8,897 nucleotides of DNA from Acidobacteriaceae bacterium (lineage in GTDB: Bacteria > Acidobacteriota > Terriglobia > Terriglobales > Acidobacteriaceae). Shown here in pieces: positions 1 through 5,672 of this stretch. How positions within the stretch are numbered: position 1 is the stretch's first letter; each line of letters begins with the position of its first letter. The stretch is taken from NCBI GenBank assembly GCA_030838305.1, contig JAUTWY010000357.1:1-8897 (forward strand), written 5' to 3'. The position numbers and the translations under genes are program-made. The notes below the pieces were generated by a model that was not told where the DNA came from, searched no databases, and saw nothing but the letters and a program-made list of their open reading frames with translations.

Positions 1-4
1 TCAG

Positions 5-61
5 GGCATCGCTTCAGCGATGCCGCTCACGGTAGAGGCGTTTAGTTGCGCCTTCAGGCGC
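5..61. repeat. Paired-hairpin REP-like intergenic element
   Basis: Two perfect inverted repeats lie just beyond the mutT stop. The first is an 8-bp stem at 5-12/17-24 with loop TTCA. The second is a 5-bp stem at 48-52/57-61, also with loop TTCA. Read on the minus strand both loops are TGAA. Two hairpins with the same loop about 25 nt apart resemble REP/BIME-type intergenic repeats. They could also slow RNA decay or end transcription of the mutT operon, but no T-run follows inside the window. The assignment as a dispersed repeat is inferred from this one copy. Confidence 0.45.
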
Positions 62-68
62 CGCCCCT

Positions 69-461
69 TCACAACAGCCTTCCTGCCACCAAATCCTTCA
101 CCAGCGACGCATCCGCCTCAAGAAAATCATATGAGGCCAAGTCCTTCGGAGCCGACCACTGCAGATCGCGGAAGATGCGATTTTCCATTTCGCCGGCATA
201 TTCCCGGACGATGAAGAATCGCAGTTCGACGATCACGCCATTCGGATAAGTATGCTGCAGGCGCGCGATCTCGTCGCCGATCTTGGCGTGAATCCCTAGC
301 TCTTCTTCCAGTTCCCGGCGCAACGCGTCGCGAGGCTGTTCGCCTTCTTCAATTTTGCCCCCAGGAAACTCCCACTTCAACGGCATGGTCTGATGCCGTG
401 TGCGCTGGCAGACCAGCACCTTGGAATCCTTTTCGATCACCGCTGCCACGACCCGTTTCAT
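69..461 (-). CDS. mutT: Nudix hydrolase, MutT-type (8-oxo-dGTP diphosphatase)
   Basis: This 130-residue protein is a compact single-domain Nudix hydrolase of usual MutT length. The full Nudix box GX5EX7REUXEEXGU is present: G35, E41, R49-E50, E53-E54, G56, I57. The preceding W30-E-F-P-G-G is typical of the MutT/(d)CTPase branch. Family knowledge: MutT hydrolyses 8-oxo-dGTP to 8-oxo-dGMP and pyrophosphate in the cytoplasm, using Mg2+ bound by the box glutamates, and so prevents A:T to C:G transversions. Related members act on other oxidised or modified nucleotides, so the substrate is probable, not certain. The ATG is the natural start because the family fold begins at once (KRVVAAVI); no clear Shine-Dalgarno precedes it. 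It is the last gene of the left block, 105 nt after the methionine sulfoxide reductase gene, which fits a shared role in repair of oxidative damage. Confidence 0.9.
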   Translation of the reverse strand: MKRVVAAVIEKDSKVLVCQRTRHQTMPLKWEFPGGKIEEGEQPRDALRRELEEELGIHAKIGDEIARLQHTYPNGVIVELRFFIVREYAGEMENRIFRDLQWSAPKDLASYDFLEADASLVKDLVAGRLL

Positions 462-566
462 ATTTTGGAAGGTGCGATAACCTGGCGAGGAAAGCCGGAA
501 TCATTCGTCAGCACGTTGTTCACGAATACATGAGCTTTGCGTCTTGGCCTTGGCCCGATTCGTCCT

Positions 567-1049
567 TTATAGAGACTTTTCCATTTTTTTCCCCACAATT
601 TCAGCGCAGTGCTGGACGAGCTTCTGGTCCTCGATTCCGAATGCTGCAGCGAAGTGACTATCAATGTCGAGTTCGCCCACAACTTGGTCCTTCACAAAAA
701 TAGGCACGACAATTTCGGACTTGGTTTCGAGGGAACAGGCCAGATAACGCGGATCTTTGCTGACGTCATCGACCACGATAGTCTTGCCGCTGGAGGCAGC
801 AGCTCCACAAATGCCCTGGTTCAGCGGGATGCGGGTGTGCGGAGTCATAGCGCCCACAAACGCTTGCAACACCAGCACCGGCGGCTGGGCGCCAGCTTCT
901 AGCATATAAAAGCCAACCCAGTTGTACTTCAGCATGCGCTCGTGTAACGCCCGGCAGATGCCCTGCATAAGATCCTTTGCTGTAGGCGCGACTTGTGCGA
1001 GCGCGGTGATTTCATTGCGCACTTCTTCGATTCGAGTGGTGGTGGGCAT
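567..1049 (-). CDS. msrC: GAF-domain free methionine-(R)-sulfoxide reductase
   Basis: The 160-residue product is one GAF domain of usual fRMsr length. Recognisable blocks are NWVGFYML (43-50), TRIPLNQGICG (72-82), YLACS (102-106), SEIVVPIF (111-118) and the family hallmark GELDIDS (125-131). Family knowledge: fRMsr reduces free Met-(R)-sulfoxide in the cytosol, with catalytic Cys118 and resolving Cys84/Cys94 in E. coli numbering. Cys105 matches Cys118 and Cys81 matches Cys94. The position of Cys84 (in A-C-x-R-I-P) is His71 here, so resolution would need Cys81 alone or another thiol (Cys32 and Cys148 are also present). A plain GAF sensor is less likely because the two key cysteines are kept in context. 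The start ATG lies 15 nt after the preceding stop, with a pyrimidine-rich leader and no Shine-Dalgarno, suggesting translational coupling to the upstream gene. Confidence 0.85.
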   Translation of the reverse strand: MPTTTRIEEVRNEITALAQVAPTAKDLMQGICRALHERMLKYNWVGFYMLEAGAQPPVLVLQAFVGAMTPHTRIPLNQGICGAAASSGKTIVVDDVSKDPRYLACSLETKSEIVVPIFVKDQVVGELDIDSHFAAAFGIEDQKLVQHCAEIVGKKMEKSL

Positions 1050-1064
1050 GAGGAGAATCTTAAC

Positions 1065-1907
1065 TCAGAGCGGAGCTTTCATGGCGATAGAAGCCGGATC
1101 GAAGGTAATCTGCCGGATTCCTTCCGTGCCAGCGAATACTTCCGGGTGAATCGCAAACCCGAGTGCGTCCAAGCCCCGAAGAAGCGTGGGAGCCGGCGTG
1201 TTAAGGTACTCATCCCGGACGCAGTAAATTCGGGAAGTGCCGGCGGCGCGTGTTCCCTGCCACTTGCGATCAGCCACAATTTTCTCTAGCGGTACACGGT
1301 CACCCGCTCCGCACCAGGCTGCGATCAAAATATCAGGATCCATACAAGCAACTTCTTCGGCGGAGATCTGCCGCCCCGGAACGCCAACAAACTCTCCCCC
1401 AGCTGCCTCCACCAGTTCCGCGACCCAGGCTTGTGATGCGATCAGCGGCTTGCCCCATTCCTCGCAGAAGACTTTTGGACGAGTTAATCCCGCAACCCGG
1501 GCGCGGACCAGTTCAATTCCCTGCTGCATGCCGACGATCACCTCTTCGCCCCGTGTGCTCGCGCCGACGGCTCCGGCGATGATGGCGATGTCCTTGTAAA
1601 TGTCGGCCAATGTTTTGGGAGCGAGACCGAGAAACCGCGCTCCAGACTTGAGTATCTCGATGACCGCCTTCTCCTGATACGGCACCGCTGCGATCACTAG
1701 ATCGGGCTTCGCGGAGATGATCTGTTCGGCATTCGCCGTCCAGGAGTCGGCAAGAGTAATACGCGGATGCGCGGCGACTTCGGGAACCACATCCGCGCAA
1801 TACTTCGTGCACGCGATCAGTCGGTCGAGTTCGCCAATGGCGGCAAGAATGACGGTAGCGCTCGGTTGCAGGCTGGCGATGCGGCGCGGCGTGTGTGCGG
1901 GCGGCAT
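1065..1907 (-). CDS. Cobalamin-type TroA-fold substrate-binding protein without signal peptide
   Basis: The 280-residue protein matches the Peripla_BP_2/TroA fold of BtuF and Fe-siderophore binding proteins. The opening R-I-A-S-L-Q-P-S-A-T (9-18), the PDLVIAAVPYQ segment (68-78) and CEEWGKPLIASQAWVAELVE (148-167) are typical of proteins annotated as cobalamin-binding. Family knowledge: BtuF delivers vitamin B12 to BtuCD. Here there is no signal peptide: beta-strand 1 starts at residue 9, and the start cannot be moved upstream because an in-frame TAA (the stop of the Fe-S scaffold gene) lies three codons before the ATG. The protein is therefore predicted to be cytoplasmic, so a role in corrinoid salvage, storage or sensing is more likely than periplasmic capture. 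No BtuC/BtuD gene is in the window. Only 9 nt separate it from the scaffold gene, with weak Shine-Dalgarno, so termination-reinitiation coupling is likely. Confidence 0.8.
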   Translation of the reverse strand: MPPAHTPRRIASLQPSATVILAAIGELDRLIACTKYCADVVPEVAAHPRITLADSWTANAEQIISAKPDLVIAAVPYQEKAVIEILKSGARFLGLAPKTLADIYKDIAIIAGAVGASTRGEEVIVGMQQGIELVRARVAGLTRPKVFCEEWGKPLIASQAWVAELVEAAGGEFVGVPGRQISAEEVACMDPDILIAAWCGAGDRVPLEKIVADRKWQGTRAAGTSRIYCVRDEYLNTPAPTLLRGLDALGFAIHPEVFAGTEGIRQITFDPASIAMKAPL

Positions 1908-1916
1908 GAATTTACG

Positions 1917-2276
1917 TTAGGTCTTGATCTGATTGAGAGCGGCCGATAGCGCATCGAGCGCCAGATGGGCGGCATGGCTTGAGGCTTGGGGCAGCCCGCC
2001 AACGGCCGTAATAATCTCCTCGCGCTGAATGTTCCTGGCTTCGTTCACTGTCTTTCCCAAAACTAATTCAGTCAACGCCGAGCCGCAAGCAATCGACGCC
2101 ACGCATCCCTTCGCCTTGAACCTTACGTCGCTAATGCGGCCTGCGCTTACCCGTAATGTGAGCCGCAATATATCGCCGCAGGCGGGATTTTCAATCTCCG
2201 CGGCAGCATCTGCGCCGGCAACTTCTCCGGGATTGCGTGGATTCTGAAAGTGATCGAGTAACTGCGCGGAATACAT
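1917..2276 (-). CDS. IscU/NifU N-terminal-type Fe-S cluster scaffold protein (atypical)
   Basis: The 119-residue protein begins MYSAQLLDHFQNPRN, the family's signature N-terminus. It keeps NPACGD (Cys33, Asp35) and KGCVASIACGSALTE (Cys58, with an extra Cys64). Family knowledge: IscU/SufU/NifU scaffolds assemble [2Fe-2S] or [4Fe-4S] clusters on three Cys plus His or Asp, receiving sulfur from a cysteine desulfurase. In E. coli IscU the last ligands are His105-Cys106. The matching position here reads H101-A102 within GLPQASSHAAHLA, so His is kept and the third Cys is lost. Cys64 might compensate. The gene is complete: the C-terminal helix is present and the reading frame is intact. No cysteine desulfurase, HscA/B or ferredoxin lies nearby, so this is not a standard isc operon. 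It sits between a HAD phosphatase gene (39 nt before) and the cobalamin-binding-type gene (9 nt after). Confidence 0.85.
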   Translation of the reverse strand: MYSAQLLDHFQNPRNPGEVAGADAAAEIENPACGDILRLTLRVSAGRISDVRFKAKGCVASIACGSALTELVLGKTVNEARNIQREEIITAVGGLPQASSHAAHLALDALSAALNQIKT

Positions 2277-2315
2277 TGCAGCCTGATTGTAAACGGCAGG
2301 CGCCGGTCCTAAGAC

Positions 2316-3047
2316 TCAACTGCGCGGGCGCGTGCCCTCAGGAAAATAAATCCGCCAGCCTTTCTCCCGGGCAACAACTTCCAGATCGGGATTCGGATTT
2401 ACCGCAAAGCTGTGCTTTGCCATCGCCAGCATTTCCGCATCCCATCGTGAATTGCCGAAGGCGGCGTCAATTGCCTTCCCGACCACTTCGCGCAATGCCT
2501 TAGGTTTGCCTCCTCCCGAAGGCACCCGCACCAACCGATTGGTGGCAAGTCCATCATCGATTTCCACTTTAGCCGCCAGGACGCAGTTTTCGGGTATGCC
2601 GAAGTGCTTCATCCCGGCTCGAATCACCCATTCATTCGTGGACGAAACCGCCCATACCTCGCAACCATTGTCCTGCAGTCGCCGGACGAGTTCGCGCATC
2701 TCCGGAAAAATCTGCGGCACGAAGAACTGGTCGAAGAAGCGGGTAGCCGCGTCCATCATCTTCAACTCCGAAAGACCCTGGTGCATGGTCACCATCTCGC
2801 CGCACATCGTGGTTTCGTCCACCTCGCCGCGCTTATAGGCGGCGTACCGCTCGCGCAGAGGACGAACCAGGGATTCAGAAACAAGACATCCCTCTCTCAG
2901 TTCCCAATCGAAGAAGCGCTCCCCGGCATCGCCAGACCACAAGGTGCCATCGCAATCAATCGCCGCAACCCGCGGTTCGAGTCGAAGAACTGAGTCCAGA
3001 AATTCGTTGGTGACAGGAAGAAATGTCTTCGCCTCTGCGGCGTCCAT
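2316..3047 (-). CDS. HAD-family phosphatase, SerB-like (subfamily IB)
   Basis: The 243-residue protein has the four HAD motifs in order. Motif I is D31-C-D-G-T (nucleophile Asp31, acid/base Asp33). Motif II is V-S-S (Ser135/136) in WAVSSTNEWV. The motif III lysine is probably Lys181 or Lys183. Motif IV is G198-N-S-R-W-D203, the GDSxxD-like loop. A helical cap between motifs I and II (about 40-120) fits the C1-capped phosphoserine-phosphatase-like group. Family knowledge: such enzymes dephosphorylate small metabolites through an aspartyl-phosphate intermediate with Mg2+. The substrate cannot be read from sequence; phosphoserine is one candidate but no ser gene is adjacent. It is the first gene of the left minus-strand series. 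An 11-bp palindrome (TATCG-A-CGATA) lies two bases before the ATG, where a Shine-Dalgarno would be, and no clear Shine-Dalgarno is seen. Confidence 0.85.
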   Translation of the reverse strand: MDAAEAKTFLPVTNEFLDSVLRLEPRVAAIDCDGTLWSGDAGERFFDWELREGCLVSESLVRPLRERYAAYKRGEVDETTMCGEMVTMHQGLSELKMMDAATRFFDQFFVPQIFPEMRELVRRLQDNGCEVWAVSSTNEWVIRAGMKHFGIPENCVLAAKVEIDDGLATNRLVRVPSGGGKPKALREVVGKAIDAAFGNSRWDAEMLAMAKHSFAVNPNPDLEVVAREKGWRIYFPEGTRPRS

Positions 3048-3048
3048 C

Positions 3049-3059
3049 TATCGACGATA
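3049..3059. repeat. Short palindrome at the HAD gene start
   Basis: The sequence TATCGACGATA is a perfect 5+1+5 palindrome ending one base before the ATG triplet of the HAD phosphatase gene. It sits where the ribosome would bind, so it could be a small operator or a translation-limiting fold. A palindrome this short can arise by chance. Confidence 0.2.
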
Positions 3060-3131
3060 ACGTGCTTCATGGGAGATGCGCAACGGCGCCCAGGCTAGTA
3101 CTACTTCCCGAGCGTAATGAAAAATTAGAGT

Positions 3132-3166
3132 GTCATCCCGAGCGTGTAGCGAGGGAGCTTGGTGTC
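3132..3166. repeat. Dispersed intergenic repeat, copy A
   Basis: This 35-nt stretch begins GTCATCCCGAGCG and ends GGTGTC. It is almost the same as copy B2 at 3864-3896, in the same orientation, with a 2-nt length difference after GAGCG and a few substitutions near the 3' part (GGGAGCTT against GGGACCCT). The pattern CCCGAGCG..AGCGAGGGA is partly self-complementary. Repeats of this form are widespread between genes in acidobacterial genomes, from memory and not from a search. It ends 3 nt beyond the mocA stop codon. A shorter similar string (TTCCCGAGCG) at 3105-3114 may be a decayed further copy. Confidence 0.7.
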
Positions 3167-3169
3167 CGC

Positions 3170-3796
3170 CTAGCGCGTGAGTAAGGCCGCGTAGTCTTCC
3201 GGAGTGTTGATATTCAGTGCGACCAGGGGATCTTCGACTCGGACGTACTGAATATGCTGCTGGTGCTGGTGTTCGATGTCGCGGGCGACGGAAGTGGCTG
3301 GGACGCGGAGAAAGGCCTCAATCATTTCCCGGCCTACCAAATAAGGGTGCCCATGCTTGCCGGAGAATTCCGGAACTACTGCCCAGGTATTCTGATCGGC
3401 CGCTCCGAACGCATCGTGCAGAGTCTGAATGGTCGCACTGTTTGCCGGAGGACGATCGACCAACGTGACCATGGCGGCATCCCGGCCGTGATTCAGCACT
3501 TCGCGCAGACCCACTTGCAGAGAACTGAATTGTCCCCGGCTTGGATCAGGATTCACCACCAGAGATGCGCCGTGAGCATAAACAATCGGAGCCAGGGCTG
3601 CTTCATTCTTTCCCACCACAACCACCACGAACTCTGTGGTCCGCGAAAGCGAACGAATGGCTGCCGAGAGGAACGTTTCACCCGAAGCTTGCCCCGCCGC
3701 TGGCGGGGGCCAAGGCAGCAGAGCCTTGTCTCGGCCCATGCGCGAGGAATCTCCCGCAGCAAGGATCACCCCGGCGAAGCTGCGAGCGCGACTCAC
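3170..3796 (-). CDS. mocA: MocA-like molybdenum cofactor nucleotidyltransferase
   Basis: The 208-residue protein is an NTP_transf_3 (MobA-like) nucleotidyltransferase. The N-terminal nucleotide-binding signature LAAGDSSRMGRDKALLP (12-28) is complete. Further family blocks are GQFSSLQVGL (88-97), the metal-site region VDRPP (113-117; Asp114), GHPYLVGR (149-156) and the C-terminal NINTPEDY (195-202), where MocA usually has DIDTPED. Family knowledge: MocA transfers CMP from CTP to Mo-molybdopterin, giving the MCD form used by xanthine-dehydrogenase-type Mo hydroxylases; its close relative MobA uses GTP. The same-strand xdhC gene just upstream favours MocA. The start is GTG: an in-frame TGA lies seven codons upstream and no ATG precedes the signature motif. 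The gene is flanked on both sides by dispersed repeats and is 171 nt from xdhC, so it may have its own transcript. Confidence 0.85.
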   Translation of the reverse strand: MSRARSFAGVILAAGDSSRMGRDKALLPWPPPAAGQASGETFLSAAIRSLSRTTEFVVVVVGKNEAALAPIVYAHGASLVVNPDPSRGQFSSLQVGLREVLNHGRDAAMVTLVDRPPANSATIQTLHDAFGAADQNTWAVVPEFSGKHGHPYLVGREMIEAFLRVPATSVARDIEHQHQQHIQYVRVEDPLVALNINTPEDYAALLTR

Positions 3797-3833
3797 CCTG
3801 CGAAGATAGCAGGATCAGGTCGGAATACGAAGT

Positions 3834-3896
3834 GTCATCCCAAGCGGTGCGGAAATTGCGACGGTCATCCCGAGCGAAGCGAGGGACCCTGGTGTC
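3834..3896. repeat. Dispersed intergenic repeats, copies B1 and B2
   Basis: Two repeat units lie in the xdhC-mocA gap. B1 (about 3834-3853) starts GTCATCCCAAGCGGTGC and is a partial or decayed unit. B2 (3864-3896) starts GTCATCCCGAGCGAAGCGAG and ends GGTGTC. B2 and copy A (3132-3166) share nearly every base and point the same way, so mocA is bracketed by direct repeats about 730 nt apart. The inner TCCC...GGGA arms allow a small imperfect hairpin. No transposase or target-site duplication is seen. Confidence 0.7.
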
Positions 3897-3967
3897 GGCT
3901 GGAAGCGGCAACACCCGCGAAACCGACCGCCTTTGCTCCAATGAGGTTGTGCGAGAGAATTCCCGGC

Positions 3968-4831
3968 TTACTCCCGCTCTTTGAGCGCCGCGTCCGCAGC
4001 ATCACTCCCGTGCTCCACGGACTTTTGCGAGCGGAACCAACTCATGTGTGGCAGTCCTTTATCCGCATGCCGCCGGATTGCGATCAACTCCGCCGTAATC
4101 GCAACTGCAATCTCTTCCGGCGTGATGGCGCCGATATCGAGTCCCACCGGCGCGTGGACCCGGTCGAACAGGTGCGCCGGTACGCCTTCCTTCTCCAGCG
4201 TCTTAGAAATTTCAATCACCTTGCGCTTGGAGCCGATCATGCCAACATAACGCGCCCGTGTCTGCACCGCCCAGCGCAGGATTCTCATATCATCACGATG
4301 GCCACGGGTGACAATGACGATATAAGAAGCCTCGTTAGGTTCGAGCTTTCGCATTGCCTCATCGAAATCGAGAGCGTGCACTTCGCATGCCGCCGGAAAG
4401 CGTTCCTTCGTAGCGTAGGACGTGCGGTCGTCAGTGACAATGAGCTCAAACCCTGCATTTGACGCCACCTTGCAAAGATTAACGGCGACGTGACCTGCAC
4501 CGAATACATAAAGTAATGCTGGAGGTAATATAGGCTCTACAAAAATCTCCAACGTGCCGCCACAAACCAGCCCGGTATCGTACTTGGGATCCTGGTTCAG
4601 ATCGAAAGTCAAGGTGCGAGGCTTCTCCGATTCCATCACCTCACGCGCCGCCTGCCACACATCCGCCTCGACGCAACCACCACCAATCGTCCCTACGATA
4701 GAACCGTCATCCCGAACCAGCATCTTGGCTGTCTTAAAGGAAGGAATCGAACCGCGGACATTTACGATCGTAGCGACGGCTCCGCGGCGTCCTTCGCGCC
4801 GGAGTTGAACGATTTGTTCGTAAATGTCCAT
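3968..4831 (-). CDS. xdhC: XdhC/CoxI-family molybdenum hydroxylase maturation factor
   Basis: Taking the ATG at 4831 gives 287 residues. The N-terminal XdhC_CoxI domain contains RGSIPSFKTAKMLV (26-39), GTIGGGCVEADV (47-58) and the VCGGTLEIFVEP block (89-100). The C-terminal Rossmann-like XdhC_C domain contains VFGAGHVA (109-116), TRGHRDDMRIL (175-185), MIGSKRK (198-204) and HAPVGLDIGAITPEEIAVAI (226-245). Family knowledge: XdhC binds molybdopterin cofactor, helps its sulfuration by a desulfurase and hands it to xanthine-dehydrogenase-type enzymes. A longer frame exists from a TTG at 4876, but that start lies upstream of the predicted transcription start and lacks family similarity, so I reject it. 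An AAGGG very close to the ATG is the only Shine-Dalgarno-like sequence. With mocA next, the pair serves a Mo hydroxylase encoded elsewhere. Confidence 0.9.
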   Translation of the reverse strand: MDIYEQIVQLRREGRRGAVATIVNVRGSIPSFKTAKMLVRDDGSIVGTIGGGCVEADVWQAAREVMESEKPRTLTFDLNQDPKYDTGLVCGGTLEIFVEPILPPALLYVFGAGHVAVNLCKVASNAGFELIVTDDRTSYATKERFPAACEVHALDFDEAMRKLEPNEASYIVIVTRGHRDDMRILRWAVQTRARYVGMIGSKRKVIEISKTLEKEGVPAHLFDRVHAPVGLDIGAITPEEIAVAITAELIAIRRHADKGLPHMSWFRSQKSVEHGSDAADAALKERE

Positions 4832-4856
4832 GCCCTTGAAAATAGCTTGAAAGTTG

Positions 4857-4886
4857 ATTATCAGGCGGCTAACCAACGAGAGTCAA
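4857..4886 (-). promoter_or_regulatory. Sigma70-like promoter of xdhC
   Basis: On the minus strand, TTGACT (4886-4881) is followed after 18 nt by GATAAT (4862-4857). These match five of six bases of TTGACA and of TATAAT. Transcription would start near 4850, about 19 nt before the xdhC ATG at 4831. This supports the ATG over the upstream TTG and makes xdhC the first gene of its transcript. It lies just after a likely terminator for the preceding gene. Confidence 0.55.
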
Positions 4887-5037
4887 ACATCGCTGACAAA
4901 GCGAAAGCCCTGGGCGTCACTACTCCCAAGGCTTTTGCGGTGAATCCGAAACGGCTTGCCAAACCAACTCTATGGTCACGCCATTCGACGTCGATGTCAA
5001 ACGGCTTCTCCCAAGCCACAGACGACGTGCCGGTCAT
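4861..5037 (-). CDS. Doubtful 58-residue ORF overlapping the dinB stop (ATGA)
   Basis: A 58-codon frame opens with an ATG that overlaps the TGA of the DinB-like gene as ATGA, the arrangement used for translational coupling. The product begins MTGTSSVAWEKPFDIDVEW and ends RWLAA. It has no signal peptide, membrane segment or motif I recognise. Against it: the frame runs through a strong hairpin (4904-4935) that looks like a terminator, and its end overlaps the xdhC promoter elements. It may be a real small protein or non-coding spacer. Conservation of the frame in relatives would decide. Confidence 0.25.
   Translation of the reverse strand: MTGTSSVAWEKPFDIDVEWRDHRVGLASRFGFTAKALGVVTPRAFALSAMFDSRWLAA
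4904..4935 (-). terminator. Stem-loop, likely terminator of the dinB transcript
   Basis: Arms 4904-4914 and 4925-4935 form an 11-bp stem with a 10-nt loop; in minus-strand RNA the only non-Watson-Crick pair is one G-U. The stem has an A-rich left flank, and CTTTCGCTTTGTC follows on the minus strand, a broken T-tract. It sits between the DinB-like stop (5034) and the xdhC promoter (4857-4886), the expected place for an intrinsic terminator. The weak T-tract keeps confidence moderate. Confidence 0.5.
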
Positions 5038-5603
5038 TTCTTAGGGCGCGACTCAGGCGGCACCAGCCCTGACATCCGGTAATAGCCAACCAGTTGACCA
5101 TAGTGTTCACCGTTGTGCTCGATCAAACCGTAGGCCATATCAGAGACGCGGACACGCTGGTGGGCGAAGGGGTCGACGAGCAGATCGGACATTCCTTTGT
5201 CGCCCTTGGCTTTGATGGCGGCGGCACCGTCGGCAAATGATTTCTTCACGAAGGCAACGATGTCGGCCTTGGTCTTGTACTGGTCGCGCTTGGGGTCTTC
5301 TTCCGCGGGCATTTTCTTGCCCATAGCGGGGTCGGTGAAAAAATAATTTGCACCTGCCGCATGGAGAAGTTGTTCAGCGAAACTGCGTTGCGCGGGCGTC
5401 GGCTTGAAATCGTATTTATCCTCGGGGAAGTCTTCCGCCATGGCGACGAGCTTGCGGCCCACGTCATTCCAGGAGCCGAGCACAGCCTCCGAAGGACTAG
5501 CGGCCGGCTTTATGGGTGTCTCCTTCTTGTCTTGGGCGTAGGACGGGAAAGTCAGAATTGCGAGAGTCAGGAATGTTGCGGCGAGAAACGGTGTCTTGCA
5601 CAT
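5034..5603 (-). CDS. Exported DinB-superfamily protein (putative metal-dependent)
   Basis: The 189-residue protein starts at the ATG at 5603, chosen because GGAGGA (5611-5616) lies 7-8 nt before it and a signal peptide follows directly. The signal has a hydrophobic core at about 5-20 and the cleavage motif S-Y-A after residue 23. The mature part is a DinB/DUF664-type four-helix bundle. A first histidine stands in LLHAAGANYF (H81). The C-terminal signature GLIEHNGEHYGQLVGYYRMSGLVPP (159-183) supplies H163 and H167. Family knowledge: three such histidines usually bind a divalent metal, and the fold includes bacillithiol/mycothiol-dependent transferases, but most exported members have no known function. 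Despite its name the superfamily is unrelated to DNA polymerase IV. A frame extends upstream to 5741, but this overlaps the SDR gene end and lacks similarity. It has its own promoter and follows the SDR gene by 97 nt. Confidence 0.85.
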   Translation of the reverse strand: MCKTPFLAATFLTLAILTFPSYAQDKKETPIKPAASPSEAVLGSWNDVGRKLVAMAEDFPEDKYDFKPTPAQRSFAEQLLHAAGANYFFTDPAMGKKMPAEEDPKRDQYKTKADIVAFVKKSFADGAAAIKAKGDKGMSDLLVDPFAHQRVRVSDMAYGLIEHNGEHYGQLVGYYRMSGLVPPESRPKK

Positions 5604-5610
5604 GGATGGT

Positions 5611-5616
5611 TCCTCC
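5611..5616 (-). promoter_or_regulatory. Ribosome binding site fixing the DinB-like start
   Basis: GGAGGA on the minus strand is the clearest Shine-Dalgarno in the window. It sets the translation start at 5603, not at the upstream end of the open frame. Confidence 0.8.
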
Positions 5617-5640
5617 AAGGGTGTCGGATTGGCGCACGTA

Positions 5641-5669
5641 ATCTTAATCCGAATCCCTTCTTCTGTAAA
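5641..5669 (-). promoter_or_regulatory. Sigma70-like promoter of the DinB-like gene
   Basis: On the minus strand, TTTACA (5669-5664) and TAAGAT (5646-5641) are separated by exactly 17 nt. Each matches the consensus well (five and four of six). Transcription would start near 5634, giving a leader of about 30 nt that carries the GGAGGA ribosome binding site. The DinB-like gene is thus probably transcribed independently of the SDR gene. Confidence 0.55.
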
Positions 5670-5672
5670 ACC

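Noticed and set aside
1917..2276. Reading the Fe-S scaffold as a pseudogene because of the missing Cys
   Set aside because: Length, frame and all other family positions are intact, and an extra Cys64 is present, so a divergent functional protein is more likely.
3132..3896. mocA and flanking repeats as a transposon or CRISPR array
   Set aside because: There is no transposase, target duplication or regularly spaced set of repeats; only two good copies and one partial copy are seen.
3254..4462. Long plus-strand open frame (about 400 codons) opposite mocA and xdhC
   Set aside because: It is antisense to two genes with complete family motifs; its predicted product is rich in Arg, His, Cys and Pro with no domain, as expected of a shadow frame in GC-rich DNA.
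4832..4876. N-terminal extension of XdhC from a TTG at 4876
   Set aside because: The extension has no family similarity and lies mostly upstream of the predicted transcription start at about 4850.
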